Notes: generated from the sequence alone by a model not told the origin. DNA of 64,000 bases from Timema cristinae (GCA_039000515.1 JBCFYV010011135.1:28030991-28094990), one strand, 5' to 3'; counted from the stretch's first letter, positions 37,375 through 48,674 are shown. Translations and numbers: made by a program.

Positions 37375-37605
37375 ACCCACCTCGGCGGTATAGTGGTCTA
37401 AGGTGTCAGTCTCGTGTTGGACTTTACTTCCGGGGATTGGAAGATCGAGGTTTGAATCTCATTTGCGTGAACTAGGTGTTTTTTTTTCTAAATGGTTTTA
37501 CACTCTCCCTTCACGCAAATTCGAGTCCTCCCACATCCTTGACCAATTAGCGTATTTGGTTTGGTACTTAAGCGAATAACCCGGATGGTTAGTAAGACGC
37601 GGTGC
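37375..37605 (+). repeat. SINE family B inside Harbinger element
   Basis: CCCACCTCGGCGGTATAGTGG head to GTTAGTAAGACGCGGTGC tail. Confidence 0.78.
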
Positions 37606-38002
37606 AAAAAATATAGTTTATTAAAAGGACCGTCTATTCAAAACAAAACGGTAATTGTCAGTAAAATGATAGATACAGATTTTTTATCATCAGTTTTTTT
37701 TATATTTAACTTTATAAAACAAAAATATAATATTAAAAAAAATTGAAGGAGGTTCTGCAACTCCGAGGCTCTTATGGATGAACCGCCACTGGAAAATATG
37801 CCCTTTGTCTATGTATTTATGTTTCTGCTTTGTCAAAAAAAAAATACTATCATAATAAGTATTGTGTGTGGAAAAACAACACAAAGCTTAATGGGACTTA
37901 TAAAACAATACTTTTATTAATTGCACAGTATAACACAATATAATTATTTTAAGTTATGTTTATTGTCCATTATTGTTATGTTATATACCTTTTACCTATA
38001 TC

Positions 38003-38845
38003 TATTCTGTTGCACAATGATCACCAACCATGTAAGCCCATTGGTAAGGTACAGGTGATACGTTTACAAAATAGTTTGCCAGTTTATCCCTGCAACGAAC
38101 CGACTGTGATCGAGTGGTCCGATCATCATCATATGCATCTAACACGCGGTTTCTTGTAATCAAAATAGTCAGGTATGGAAATGTGGCCATCTCTAATTCT
38201 TGTGAAATCATGTAACACACAAGCTGCTTGTACTATAACATTCAAGTGATCTTGCTTACACTGAATTCTTTTTTCAAAAATACGCCATTTCATACTCATA
38301 AGTGCAAAAGCACACTCAATGCTCTTACGTGCTCTATTATTATTATCACCGCGTCTTACTACCCGTTCGGGTTATACGCACTTACGCTAATGTGTAATGG
38401 TAGGGTGATTGCGAGATGAAATGGAGGACCTACAGTTTAACGTGGAATCCGAACCACGGTGGAGACCTGGCTATTCCTCACATTCACAAGATGTCTTGTC
38501 AGAGGTGAAGGAAGGGTTTGGTAATCAGATAAATCTTTGCCGGGACCGAGGATTGAACCCCGGCCGCCAGCACATAAGTCTGACACCTTACCCCTAGACC
38601 GCCAGGTCACCCTTACGTGCTCTAGATAACCAGTAGTTAAAAACTCGCCTGGTATTGTTTAAATTACGTCTAGGAAAGGGTCTCATGATTTATTCCCTTA
38701 AAGGGAAGGCTTCATCGGCACAAACATAGTAGGGGAATGGTCCGTGTGTTTCATCACCCTTGTGTCAAGTATGGATGAACCGAGAAGCGTTTCCGCCGTC
38801 GTTGAATGTAAAACAAAATGGTAGCCTCCTCTTCTGACGACGACA
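38003..38845 (-). pseudogene. Harbinger transposase pseudogene (HARBI1/DDE_Tnp_4-like), internally deleted
   Basis: From 38845 downwards a start-like MSSSEEEATILF... of about 30 residues stops. A shifted frame then gives GPFPYYVCADEAFPL (with the catalytic D of the DDAFPL motif) and, after a stop, a block ending FNYWLSRARK. The SINE at 38337-38611 interrupts there. It resumes RKSIECAFALMSMKWRIFEK with the catalytic E, then CVLHDF, then in another frame RDKLANYFVNVSP. The first catalytic Asp and the middle domain are absent. Not functional. Confidence 0.8.
38337..38611 (-). repeat. SINE family A, full length with 13-bp target-site duplication
   Basis: Flanked by cttacgtgctcta at 38324-38336 and 38612-38624. 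Head, body and tail complete, 275 bp. Inserted in the transposase reading frame at the RARK/S junction. Confidence 0.95.
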
Positions 38846-39384
38846 TCTCGTAAACTGACACTAAATAATAAGTTTTATCCTATATGAACATTAAATGCAA
38901 CTAGAAACCAGAAACTATCACGAAGCAACTAGTAGAACCAAAGTTTCCGTTGCGTTGCCGTTGCTCTCTGTATGTCCGCGCCCTTAGAGGGCAGCACAAC
39001 TCGACCCTTGGCAGTCGGTTGTGAATAAGTCAAAAACTCCCGGTGTAATCCAAGCGCAGCTCCATTCATCGATCCTGGAATTTCCCGGACTACTTTTTGT
39101 TACTCTACGTCACGGGTGTAACGTAAACAGGAAGTAACTGCCTCAGTGCTGAGAGGGGACAGCCCGATTTTCATAGAAAGGGGCTTTTAGAAATAAATAA
39201 ACACACTTTACGGTAAACAATGATAACATTAATTCTATATGTTATTGTTATTTCATATTTAGTGATTATATCTATCAAAAGTACGAGCTGCAGATCACAT
39301 GACTTAACGTATGAATACATGAAAGTAGATCAGCTAATTTTCTTACGTGTCAAAAAATTTAACAAGAACATGATCAGGCGTCTT

Positions 39385-39560
39385 AAAGAAAAGTTTATTC
39401 GCATTTTGCGTGGAGGGAGGGTGGGGAAAGTCATCTAGTAGTAAAAAAAAAACCTCGGTACAACTCGACCGAGATTCGAACCCTAGTATTCCCATCATCA
39501 ATAGTCCCAGTCTATTGCGAAAGTGACGCCTTAAGACACTTTTTGACCACCAAAGCGGGC
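39385..39560 (-). repeat. SINE family B, no tail
   Basis: GCATTTTGCGTGGAGGGAGG body and head ending TTTGACCACCAAAGCGGGC. Confidence 0.65.
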
Positions 39561-39564
39561 TAGA

Positions 39565-39929
39565 AAAAGTTATTAGATATTAATTTTATGTATTCATACG
39601 TTAATTCAGGTGATCTGCTATTTATAGATATTATCAATACCAATGGAATTACAACAATAATATAATCTGCTATCAATAATAACAGCAAAAATGTGTTAGT
39701 GTATAAAGCACACAGGTGAAAAAAGAACAACTCTTACTACGCACATTTTCCACAACTACTTTTATTACATCAAACCTCACAAGGACACCAAGAAAAACTT
39801 TTTTAGGTAAATTAATCTAAATATGACAGAGACCTCTTTTAACCATAATATAAAGTGTATTAGAAAGGTCTAATAATTGTCTAACAGATGGCAGCACTAA
39901 CTCAATTTTAGTTAAAACTATACCTTCCC
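39565..39929 (+). repeat. Family G and H repeats next to minisatellite
   Basis: The G motif is near 39590-39640. The H repeat (39790-39929) ends exactly where the 33-bp array starts; its relative at 25590 has no array. Confidence 0.55.
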
Positions 39930-40577
39930 CTTGTCCCAAAGCTTGATGTTATATTGACCCTTCTTGCCCCAAAGTTTGATGTGATATTGACCCTTCTTGC
40001 CCCAAAGCTTGATGTGATATTGACCCTTCTTGTCCCAAAGCTTGATGTGATATTGACCCTTCTTGTCCCAAAGCTTGATGTGATATTGATCCTTCTTGTC
40101 CAAAGCTTGATGTGATATTGACCCTTCTTGCCCCAAAGACTGACGTGATAATGACCCTTCTTGCCACAAAGTTTGACGTGATATTGACCCTTCTTGCCGC
40201 AAAGCTTGACGTGATATTGACCCTTCTTGTCCCAAAGCTTGATGTGATATTGACCCTTCTTGCCCCAAAGCTTGACGTGATATTGACCCTTCTTGCCACA
40301 AAGCTCTATGTGACGTTGACCCTTCTTGCCACAAAGCTTGATGTGATATTTACCCTTCTTGTCCCAAAGCTTGATGTGATATTGACCCTTCTTGTCCCAA
40401 AGCTTGACGTGATATTGACCCTTCTTGCCACAAAGCTTGACGTGATGTTGACCCTTCTTGTCCCAAAGCTTGATGTGATGTTGACCCTTCTTGCCGCAAA
40501 GCTTGACGTGATATTGACCCTTCTTGTCCCAAAGCTTGATGTGATATTGACCCTTCTTGTCCCAAAGCTTCTAGTAT
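39930..40577. repeat. 33-bp minisatellite, about 20 units
   Basis: Unit: TTGACCCTTCTTGTCCCAAA plus GCTTGATGTGATA. Unit length is a multiple of three, so frames stay open on both strands (plus 40112-40669, with LTLLVPKLDVI repeats). One 32-bp unit near 40100 shifts the frame. Counted as repeat. Confidence 0.95.
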
Positions 40578-40909
40578 TGACGCGATTTTGTCGTTGTAGA
40601 GACTACGTCTTATCAATGTTTTCAAGCTGTGTAAACAAGATGTTGAAAAATAGTTCGCTTCGTCAGTAATTTTAATTATAAAGCCTTCTTTTCTCTCTAT
40701 CTTATCACCAAGGACAAACCAATTCTATTTCCATCAATGAGAATAATTTAAACCAATTAAAGTGCAGTTTCTGAACTAATTTCATTAATGATCTTTGTAG
40801 AAACTAGGCACTACAATTTCTTCTAGTCAACATCGATAACATTTTACTATGTATTTATGGAGCGGCTGGTGAATATGAGAATAGATATGACACGGAGATC
40901 AACACTGAG

Positions 40910-41580
40910 AAGTGATTTCAAAAGATGAAGAGCCGCTGAAAATTAAAATCGGAACCCAAGAGTTGGAAAACATTGAACAGTTCAAGTACCGAGAAGTCTG
41001 CTGACAAAGGACGCCTACTGCACCAAGGAAACTAGGTTTAGGATCGCCATAGCCGAGGAAGCGTTCAACAAGAAGAAACTGATGAAATGTTACATTTGGA
41101 GCATCGCGCCGTATGGAGCAGAAATTTGGACTCCCAGGAAGATGGAGAAGAAATTCTTGGAGAGCTGTGAAATGTTGCTTATATTACTACATTTGGAGCA
41201 AAAACCTGGAATCTCAGGAATATGGAGAATAAATACTTGTAGAGCTTTGAAATATGTTGCCGGAGAAGACTTGAGAAGATCAGGTTGACAGACAGGGGGA
41301 CAAATGAAGAGTGGGTGAGAAGAGAAACATTTTGGATGTGATTCTTTAGAGCAAATCAGACAGGATACATCCTTAGGATGAACTGTCTTCTGCATGACGT
41401 CATAGAAGGAAAGGTTGAGGGAAAGAGGAGCTTAGGAAGGAGGAGGATTTAAATATTGGAGGACTTGAAGGAAAGAAGAACATTCTGGAAGCTGAAGGAG
41501 GAGGCAAAGGACAGGGTGCATTGGCGGTCTAAGTTCACTGACAAAAGAAATGGACCTGTCATAAGACAGAACACCAGATA
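40910..41580 (+). pseudogene. LINE reverse-transcriptase C-terminal fragment
   Basis: Pieces in several frames read AYCTKETRFRIAIAEEAF, KCYIWSIAPYGAEIWTPRKM, LRMNCLLHDVIEGK and LKEKRTFWKLKEEAKD, matching the insect LINE type in which YGAETWTLRK and RRNCLL.HVIEGK occur. Frameshifts and stops throughout. Confidence 0.8.
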
Positions 41581-41957
41581 TACATATTTTGAATTTTTTT
41601 TATACATCCTCCTTCAACAAGCTTTTTATAGAGACGGGTCGAATCATGTATTTCTCGAATCAAAATATTTTTTCTTTCGAATTTCTAGAATCCAAATTCA
41701 AATCCTCGAATCTTTTTAAAAAAATGTAAAATTTTAGTTTAAGTGAAAATATTTAAAATTACCTTAAGTTGTTTAAAGGCTTGGCACCAATGATAAATGA
41801 TATTTTGTTTGTCAAGTCTATTGTCATAAGCAACAAAGAGAGCACTTGTTTTTTTTTATTTTCGGTAAATATTTTTTTTTATTTGCGATTTTACTACTCT
41901 CCCAACTAGACAAGTTTAAATAATTTTTTTAAACAATATATTACAATTTTTATATCA

Positions 41958-42104
41958 TTATTATTATTATTAGCACCGCGTCTTACTACCCGTTCGGGTT
42001 ATACGCACTTACGCTAATGTGTAATGGTAGAGTGATTGTGAGATGAAATGTAGGACCTACAGTTTAACGTGGAATCCGAACCACGGAGGAGGCCTGGCAT
42101 TCCC
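41958..42104 (-). repeat. SINE family A, 5'-truncated, with 13-bp target-site duplication
   Basis: Only the 3' half is present (no tRNA head). aatttttatatca flanks it at 41945-41957 and 42105-42117, so truncation happened at insertion, as with target-primed reverse transcription. Confidence 0.92.
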
Positions 42105-42639
42105 AATTTTTATATCAAATCAAGATCTTGAGAATTATTGTATTGAGATACTTTTTGTTTTGTTTTTTAGATTTTTATGATTCTAAAATACCTCCCATAT
42201 CATAGGATTCTAGTGACCCAAATCTTACATTTTTTCTTAGAAAAGAATATAATTACCATCTGTTTGTGAGAACTCTTAAATAATAATCTATACATGTTTT
42301 TATCATGTTCAAGATGCTCAAGATATAGAGGCAGTTTCTTTTCATAATCACGTCCAATGTGTGATCTATCACTTTGCCAATTTGTTTTCAAAATTATTTG
42401 AGGTCACACACCAAATATTTATTTTTGTCTCCAAAATATCCATATTATCTATCACACAATACTTGAGACATCACATGTGATCTAGTCGACGATAAAAATG
42501 AGAATTTACCGATTCGCAAGGTTTTTTGTTGTTGTTGTAGCTTCTTCATAAGTGAAAATAATCTGACATGTGTTTGCTTTCTTCAAAGATGGGACAGCAA
42601 ACATTACGACTCTTTCTGGTACTCTCCCCTCTCCTTTCC

Positions 42640-43020
42640 CACGTCTTACTACCCGTCTGGACTATACGCATACTAACACTAAGGAGGAAATTACGCTAAT
42701 GTGTTAGGTTATGAGAAAGGTAGAACTTATAGGTAGTGTACCAACATTTTCGTAGATGGAAACAATTTAAATACATGGGGGGGGGGGGAATTGAAAAAGT
42801 GTACCCGCATTTGCGAATAGAGATGATGGGGAAAACAATGTAGGTAACAAGGAGAGGAAGTGTCCACGCATTTGCGAAGAGGACGGGTAAACATTAGATA
42901 AGAGAGGAGGAAAATAACACGTAAGGGAAGTGCTACCGCATTTGCACAGAGTAGGTGGTGAAACCGTTTAAAGAAAGAAGATAAAGGTAAAATTTAGAAT
43001 AAATGTAGCCTAATCCGCGT
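42640..43020 (-). repeat. SINE B-derived block with repeated body module
   Basis: After CCACGTCTTACTACCCGTC the module AGTGTACCCGCATTTGCG appears in four versions about 60-90 bp apart, each followed by a purine-rich stretch. A 10-bp poly(G) lies within. Confidence 0.55.
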
Positions 43021-43920
43021 GTAAAGTGAGTAAGACTTAAGTTTTAAAAAAAAAGACCAAAACAGACTAGAGGAGCTTGCAGTTTAGTCCGATGACCCAC
43101 GGACGCGCGAATCACACACGTAAAATCCGACTAAGGCCTTTCTTGCACCAACTCGCCATATCGTCAGGAACTATATAACCAGATAATTAATTAAATGAGA
43201 GACCTTCAAAACGCTTTTGTCAATTAACAGAATAGAATGCAAATGTAACGGGTGATCCCAAACACGTTATCAATAACTTTGTGGGAACGTTTTGTTCTAG
43301 ATTTAAATTTATCTTTCGAGAGAGATGGAGATAACCTGTTTAAACTAAAACCCGGTGATTAACGGTAGCGAACGATAAGAACAAATGACGAGCAATCTTA
43401 TCAAAACGGCTCCCAACTTTCTTTGAGAAGTGACAATAAAACAAAACCAGATGAGACACGCGCAAAGAAAATATACAACACCTTAGCGAAAAAGTTTCTT
43501 GTTAATAACTACAGTATGTCCCTGTTATGACAGAATGATGATTTGTAAACAGTTGCTTATCTGTGAAGACATTTTAAAATGGTCAAAAACGGCCTTTTCA
43601 ATGCAGTTTTTATCCAAATATAATTTAATATTCAATAATGTTCAGTATTAGGAACTTCTATTAACTCTTTATCTCCATTAATGTTTTATAGAAATGATCC
43701 ACTTGCAATATTGTTGGTGTAAATTAAACAATATTCCAGGATTTTTACTAGACTTTGCAATATTTCTAGTGTTTCCAAGACAAAAACAATCCCCTTCTTT
43801 TTCCTGGGGGAGGGAAGTTGGTTGGTAAGACTAGCGTGTAGTTCCAGGGCTTCAGTATCGTCGTTAAAATTACGTAGAGCTTTTTTTTTCCATTATTTTA
43901 GATCTTCCCCCCCCCCCTTT
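43020..43920. other. No recognised feature
   Basis: AT-rich sequence without exon, SINE or inverted repeat that I can see. Confidence 0.4.
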
Positions 43921-43924
43921 CCCA

Positions 43925-44245
43925 AGCATCGCTTATTACTAACCACCCGGGTTATACGCTTATGTACTATTTACGCTAATGGGTTTGTGGAAGGCTGAAT
44001 TTAGAGGAAATGTACCCGCATTTTCGTGAAGATAGTGGGGGTGAAAACCACTCGATACACACGAAACCCAAAATTTAAACATACCTCGCAGTCATAGGCA
44101 GTCTAATCTCATGCGAGAGTAACGCCTTAGGCACGAACCCCCCCCCACCACCACCACCACACAAATGCGAGTACATTTCCTATTAATATAACCTCCCTAT
44201 TCCCTAAAACCATTAGCGTAAGTAAGACGCGGTGACTGTAATAAA
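43925..44245. repeat. SINE family B (minus) followed by plus tail fragment
   Basis: About 43925-44140 is a minus copy with GCATTTTCGTGAAG. About 44155-44240 is the B tail in plus orientation ending GTAAGTAAGACGCGGTGA. Confidence 0.6.
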
Positions 44246-44627
44246 CCTAGCGTTACCCGGGGATTCGCACGGTTGCAGGTTAGCAGAGTGACAGGATAGG
44301 GGGGAGGGGTGTATCACTGTGACCTTGAACGAGGGCTTCGACTCTCCCGTGCACGGCTGGACAACAGGCCAGTCACGACTCTAGACCACCGGACCCCCCC
44401 CCCCCTTCCACATGCTACAGTAATTAGTGTTGCTCTCTTGAAGGGGGGGGGGGGGATGCCTTTAGATTGAGAGAATCACCTAATTAAGATGTCTGTACCA
44501 GAAGGTCACAAACCAACCATTTCAATGTCAGGGTTTATCCTGTTTAACGGGGGTGGCGGATTAAGTTTTATTTAAATCGTACACTTTTTGGTAACACATC
44601 ATTTTCATAAAGCGATTATAGAAGATA

Positions 44628-44839
44628 CAGTAGCTCCATGGCTTCTTTGGTGCTGACTGACAGCTTTGAAAAGTTACCAGACCAAATTATGTATCCCTAC
44701 GCCGAACCATATGATATGCAAAACATGTGTTTAGCAGCTGTCACTTCTGACGCTCAAAATGTAGGTAATACCTAAATGTTGACTGTCAGAAGTAAGCTGT
44801 GAGCTGTCAGTCAGCACCAAAGAAGCCACGGGGCTATTG
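44628..44839. mobile_element. TA-flanked MITE, complete 212 bp
   Basis: Ends CAGTAGCTCCATGGCTTC and complement, TA at both sides (44626-44627, 44840-44841). Same family as 5716 and 51550. Confidence 0.85.
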
Positions 44840-44867
44840 TACACAAATATTTACATTTATTAAAAGT

Positions 44868-45035
44868 ATTTAAGGTGGAATCTATAACAAACACAACATC
44901 CAGTCCCCTGGCCGTTATTCATCACTGTGAAAGGGGAACAAATATCTCACCAATGATTTATTTTTCAGCCTTGTCCGAGAATCTAACCAAGGACTCTTAG
45001 CTCAGTAGACAATCACGCTATCGACCGAGCTGAGG
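44868..45035 (-). repeat. SINE-like family D
   Basis: AACATCCAGTCCCCTGGCC, CATCACTGTGAAAGGG and the head GACCGAGCTGAGG. Confidence 0.65.
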
Positions 45036-45054
45036 TCTTGTACAAACATTAATA

Positions 45055-45345
45055 AAATAAATAAAATAGTTCTCCAGTAGAAACAAAGTTTAATTTCTTC
45101 ACACGGTGATATCAACAATTGTTGAATATTTGTCAAGGATGTCTTAGAATTTAATGACAAATTTTTATCTTAACTTAAAAAGTTTCTTAGCAAATGCCGC
45201 TATGCTCATGACAGATATTCAATAACTGTTGATATCACCTGTGAAGGAAACTAACCTCTAGGTTTATACTAAAGAAATATTTTATTTATTTTAGCAAAAA
45301 AAAAAAAAGTTTTGCCATAAAAGCTGCAAAAACACCCCCCTTTCC
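45055..45345. mobile_element. Fold-back MITE, TTAA family
   Basis: TTCTCCAGTAGAAACA and GGTGATATCAACAATTGTTG face their complements. Outer ends decayed. Confidence 0.68.
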
Positions 45346-45424
45346 CGCCTTCTCTACATCCCCAACTCAAATAGCTGTATTTATTTTCTTACTGAAACCA
45401 AATAATCGAAACTTCACCGTTTCG

Positions 45425-45860
45425 GAGGTGATTGGCGGTATAGGGGTAAGGTGTTAGACTTCTTGGGCTGGGCGTCCGGGGTTTCAATCCTAGGTCCCGA
45501 CACAGATTTATCTGATTACCAAACCCATCCTTCCCCTCTGACAAGACGTATTAATCACAACTTGTAATGTGTGGAATGCCAGGCCGCCACCGTGGTTCGG
45601 ATCCCACGTTAAACTGTAGGTCCTCCATTTCATCTCACAATCACCCTACCATTAGACATTAGCGTGAGTACAACCCGAACGTAATTATTATTATTATTAT
45701 TATTCACCGCGTCTTACTACCCGTTCGGGTTATACGCTGGAGGCCTGGAATTCCACACATTCACAAAATGTCTTGTCAGAGTGAAGGAAGGGTTTGGTCA
45801 ATCAGATAAATCTGTGCCGGGACCAAGGTAAAACGGGTAGTAAGACGCGGTGATAATAAT
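45425..45860. repeat. Tail-to-tail pair of family A SINEs with extra tail fragment
   Basis: Plus copy 45425-45690, then (ATT)n, then a minus copy 45709-45825 with an internal deletion, then a plus tail GGGTAGTAAGACGCGGTGA with ATAATAATAG to 45860. Confidence 0.75.
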
Positions 45861-45934
45861 AGTAATATTAGCAATAATAATGTTTCTCTATTTTTTCCCC
45901 TCATCCGACTGCCCAGGGAATGCCACAAGCTGGG

Positions 45935-46160
45935 ATCGACCCCACCAGCCCCCAGATACCGCTCAGCCAACCCTTCCAACCAGAATGTTCGACCAAACAG
46001 GTTCCACCTCAGCCGCGCGGCGAGAACCGGTCCCCCGGCCCGAAGTACCGAGTTCATGCCTGGCCGCGGGCAGTCACGAAGACCCGCCTCACTGAAGGTC
46101 ACCGTATTCTAGAGCAGTTTCCCCCTCTCCCACCCACGCTTGTAGAGGGGGAGGGTCCCT
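45935..46160 (+). CDS. Possible orphan coding exon (unknown protein)
   Basis: A long pyrimidine tract ending CCGACTGCCCAG gives a strong acceptor-like site, after which about 90 proline-rich codons are open (starting GMPQAGIDPTSPQIPLSQPF). GC-rich third positions differ from the neighbourhood. The open frame then runs into a SINE and no good donor was found. No family recognised. It might also be coincidence or read on the other strand. Confidence 0.25.
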
Positions 46161-46189
46161 CGCACCCAGGGACCTACGGACTCATTTCC

Positions 46190-46408
46190 CCGTCTTACTA
46201 CCTTCTGAGATTAAACACACACGAACTACACAATTACGCCATCGTGTTAGGTACGAGAAAGATAGAATTTAGAAGAAGCGTACCCGCATTTGTGTGAAGA
46301 GGCTGTATGAACTATGAGGGGAAATATCTCTGTACACCCGACCACGATTCGAACTCGTAACCAGCAATCCGGTCTGAGCCTTCGACCATGCGGCCACCGA
46401 AGCGGGTT
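46190..46408 (-). repeat. SINE family B
   Basis: CCCGTCTTACTACCTTCTGAG to TGCGGCCACCGAAGCGGG. Confidence 0.75.
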
Positions 46409-46714
46409 TACTGTACTTAGTTGATTAGTTTCATCTGAACGAATAAAAGATGGCGACTGTCATGATGTAGTAAACAAGCTCAGCGTTATTACTACCCAAA
46501 TCGGTGGGCACTCGGATCAAGGCGCCAGTCTCGTACAGTCTGGTTTGACACAAGGACGGGGACGACACGGTTTATTTGCGAGCCAGATAACTTTTTCCAG
46601 TCAACTTAAACGCAAATGAAGGTTTGTCCCCCCCCCCCCCAAATCCTACTCTTCCTTATCAATGGTAAAGGAACGAGCCAAGTATAATTTATATCGCGGA
46701 CAAACCTTTTAGGA

Positions 46715-46945
46715 ATATTTTTTATTTATTTGAGGTACTAAACGTGCACAAAACACGAGACTTTCTATGAGCAAGAGTGAAAGGGCCTACCAATTTTGCC
46801 GGGAAAGTTATTTTCACATAACTTCTAGGTTTTTTTTAACACGCCACAATCGACATAGGACAGACGGCTTTACTTCCCCTCCGAAGGAAGTTGTGCTACG
46901 GATATTTTTTTCCTCCTAGGGTTCGAACCCACGAACAACGCTTCT
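46715..46945 (-). repeat. Family E tRNA-related repeat
   Basis: TTTATTTGAGGTACTAAACG, TACTTCCCCTCCGAAGGAAG and GGGTTCGAACCCACGAA. Immediately followed by the 25-bp array. Confidence 0.68.
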
Positions 46946-46954
46946 GGAAGAAAA

Positions 46955-47515
46955 ATGGAGGGTTGGAGGTGGGAGAAGAGTGGAGGGTTGGAGGTGGGAG
47001 AAGAGTGGAGGGTTGGAGGTGGGAGAAGAGTGGAGGATTGGAGGTGGGAGAAGAGTGGAGGGTTGGAGGTGGGAGAAGAGTGGAGGGTTGGAGGTGGGAG
47101 AAGAGTGGAGGGTTGGAGGTGGGAGAAGAGTGGAGGGTTGGAGGTGGGAGAAGAGTGGGGGTTGGAGGTGGGAGAAGAGTGGAGGGTTGGAGGTGGGAGA
47201 AGAGTGGAGGGTTGGAGTGGGAGAAGAGTGGAGGGTTGGAGGTGGGAGAAGAGTGGAGGGTTGGAGGTGGGAGAAGAGTGGAGGGTTGGAGGTGGGAGAA
47301 GAGTGGAGGGTTGGAGGTGGGAGAAGAGTGGAGGGTTGGAGGTGGGAGAAGAGTGGAGGGTTGGAGGTGGGAGAAGAGTGGGGGTTGGAGGTGGGAGAAG
47401 AGTGGAGGGTTGGAGGTGGGAGAAGAGTGGAGGATTGGAGGTGGGAGAAGAGTGGAGGATGGAGGTGGGAGAAGAGTGGAGGATTGGAGGTGGGAGAAGA
47501 GGGAGGATTGGAGGT
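46955..47515. repeat. 25-bp G-rich minisatellite, about 22 units
   Basis: Unit GTGGAGGGTTGGAGGTGGGA plus GAAGA, with a few 23-24-bp variants. Strong purine (plus) / pyrimidine (minus) strand bias. The open frames are repeat products. Confidence 0.95.
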
Positions 47516-47524
47516 GGAAGCAAG

Positions 47525-47760
47525 CCAGCTACCTTCTAAAGGGCAAGGCGCGTTGATTCACACCTACACTAGAGAGCGAGCGACACGAAGAAAAGCAGCG
47601 TCGAGACGCCCGTGGGACGGACGCTAAGATTAGCCGCCCGGCCAGAAGCCCCCAAGGTGCTAACCACCCCCCTCCCCTTCCCACCAGCCATGAAATAGGT
47701 CGACGTACTCTCACGACCGGACCGCCCAGCTGGTTCATCAGACTACAGTCAAGACCATAG
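47525..47760. promoter_or_regulatory. CpG-dense non-repeat patch
   Basis: GC- and CpG-rich against the background, without SINE modules. No splice site or frame convincing enough for an exon. Confidence 0.2.
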
Positions 47761-47999
47761 AAAGACCGCTAAAAAAAAGTTACCAAAGATCTTCACGCGT
47801 TCATACGTCAAGCCACCATGTGTTCTGAGGTATCCGTTGATATATATTATCAATATGATATAAAATAACAACACAAGTGTAAACTTTTATTAATTTTGAC
47901 CGTAAAAAATTATGGTTGGGTTTTATAAAAGGTTCATCATAGCATAGCTCGTGGGAACCGGTCTAGGACAACTGGGCGCCACCATCTGGGCGCGGACAA

Positions 48000-48500
48000 C
48001 TGGGCGCCACCATCTGGGCGCGGACAACTGGGCGCTAAGAGATAACGCACTTTTTTCTTTTATTTTGAATTTTTTTCTAGTATAATGCAATGGAATTTTT
48101 TTAAGAATATAAAAAATGCAACATTTTTTAAATATATTCTTCAATTAAAATTAAAAAGTATTTGGTAAAAACTAAAAATACACTTTTTTTACTAATCATA
48201 TATTTTAGAATTACATGACTATTAATTTTGGAGTTGTTAAAAAAATTCTTAGTAAAGGAAACGTAATTAATTAATATTTATAAAGTTAAGCTAAACTAAC
48301 CTAACCTAACCAAACCATTGCTATGCATTAATACAAAACAAAGAACATTTAAATAAAATAGGATGTTGTGCATGATAAAAGAGTACATTTTTTGCTTTTA
48401 CTAATCACTTTTTAACTAAAAAGAAAAGTGCAATTCATTATACTAAAAAAAATGTGTTTTTTTTAAAGAAAAAAGTTGGGGTTACTTTAGACACCCAGTT
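48000..48500. other. AT-rich DNA with a CTAACCTAACC stretch
   Basis: Short CCTAA repeats near 48295-48310. GGGCGCCACCATCTGG occurs twice at 47975-48025. No gene. Confidence 0.5.
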
Positions 48501-48674
48501 GTCCAGATCCGCGTGGAAACAGCCTAGAGGCGACCTGTTCGATTCCCAGGCACGGCCAAAAAAAGATGGCTCTTATTACACCGGTTGAAGCTTTATTATT
48601 TTTTCTAAGTTAAATGCTGTCTGCGGGGTGAGACGGGCTCTCAAGGTGTGGAACGCGAGAAAATGGCGACAATT

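Larger units (their letters stand above)
37004..38983 (-). mobile_element. PIF/Harbinger element with remnant transposase
   Basis: Inverted termini GGGCGCGAACATACAGAGAG and complement are flanked by TTA (37001-37003, 38984-38986), the Harbinger target. The minus strand carries pieces of a DDE transposase. Two SINEs (37375-37605 and 38337-38611) are inserted inside. Confidence 0.85.

Noticed and set aside
40112..40669. Leucine-rich 185-residue plus-strand protein
   Set aside because: Product of the 33-bp array; the opposite strand is equally open.
45776..46102. Minus-strand 108-codon frame across 45.8-46.1 kb as a gene
   Set aside because: About a third of it lies in SINE sequence and a poly-Leu run from (TAA)n; the plus-strand reading has the better splice context.
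46870..47627. Proline- or glycine-rich proteins of about 200 residues in several frames
   Set aside because: Open in many frames at once on both strands because the 25-bp unit lacks stops; composition is that of the repeat.
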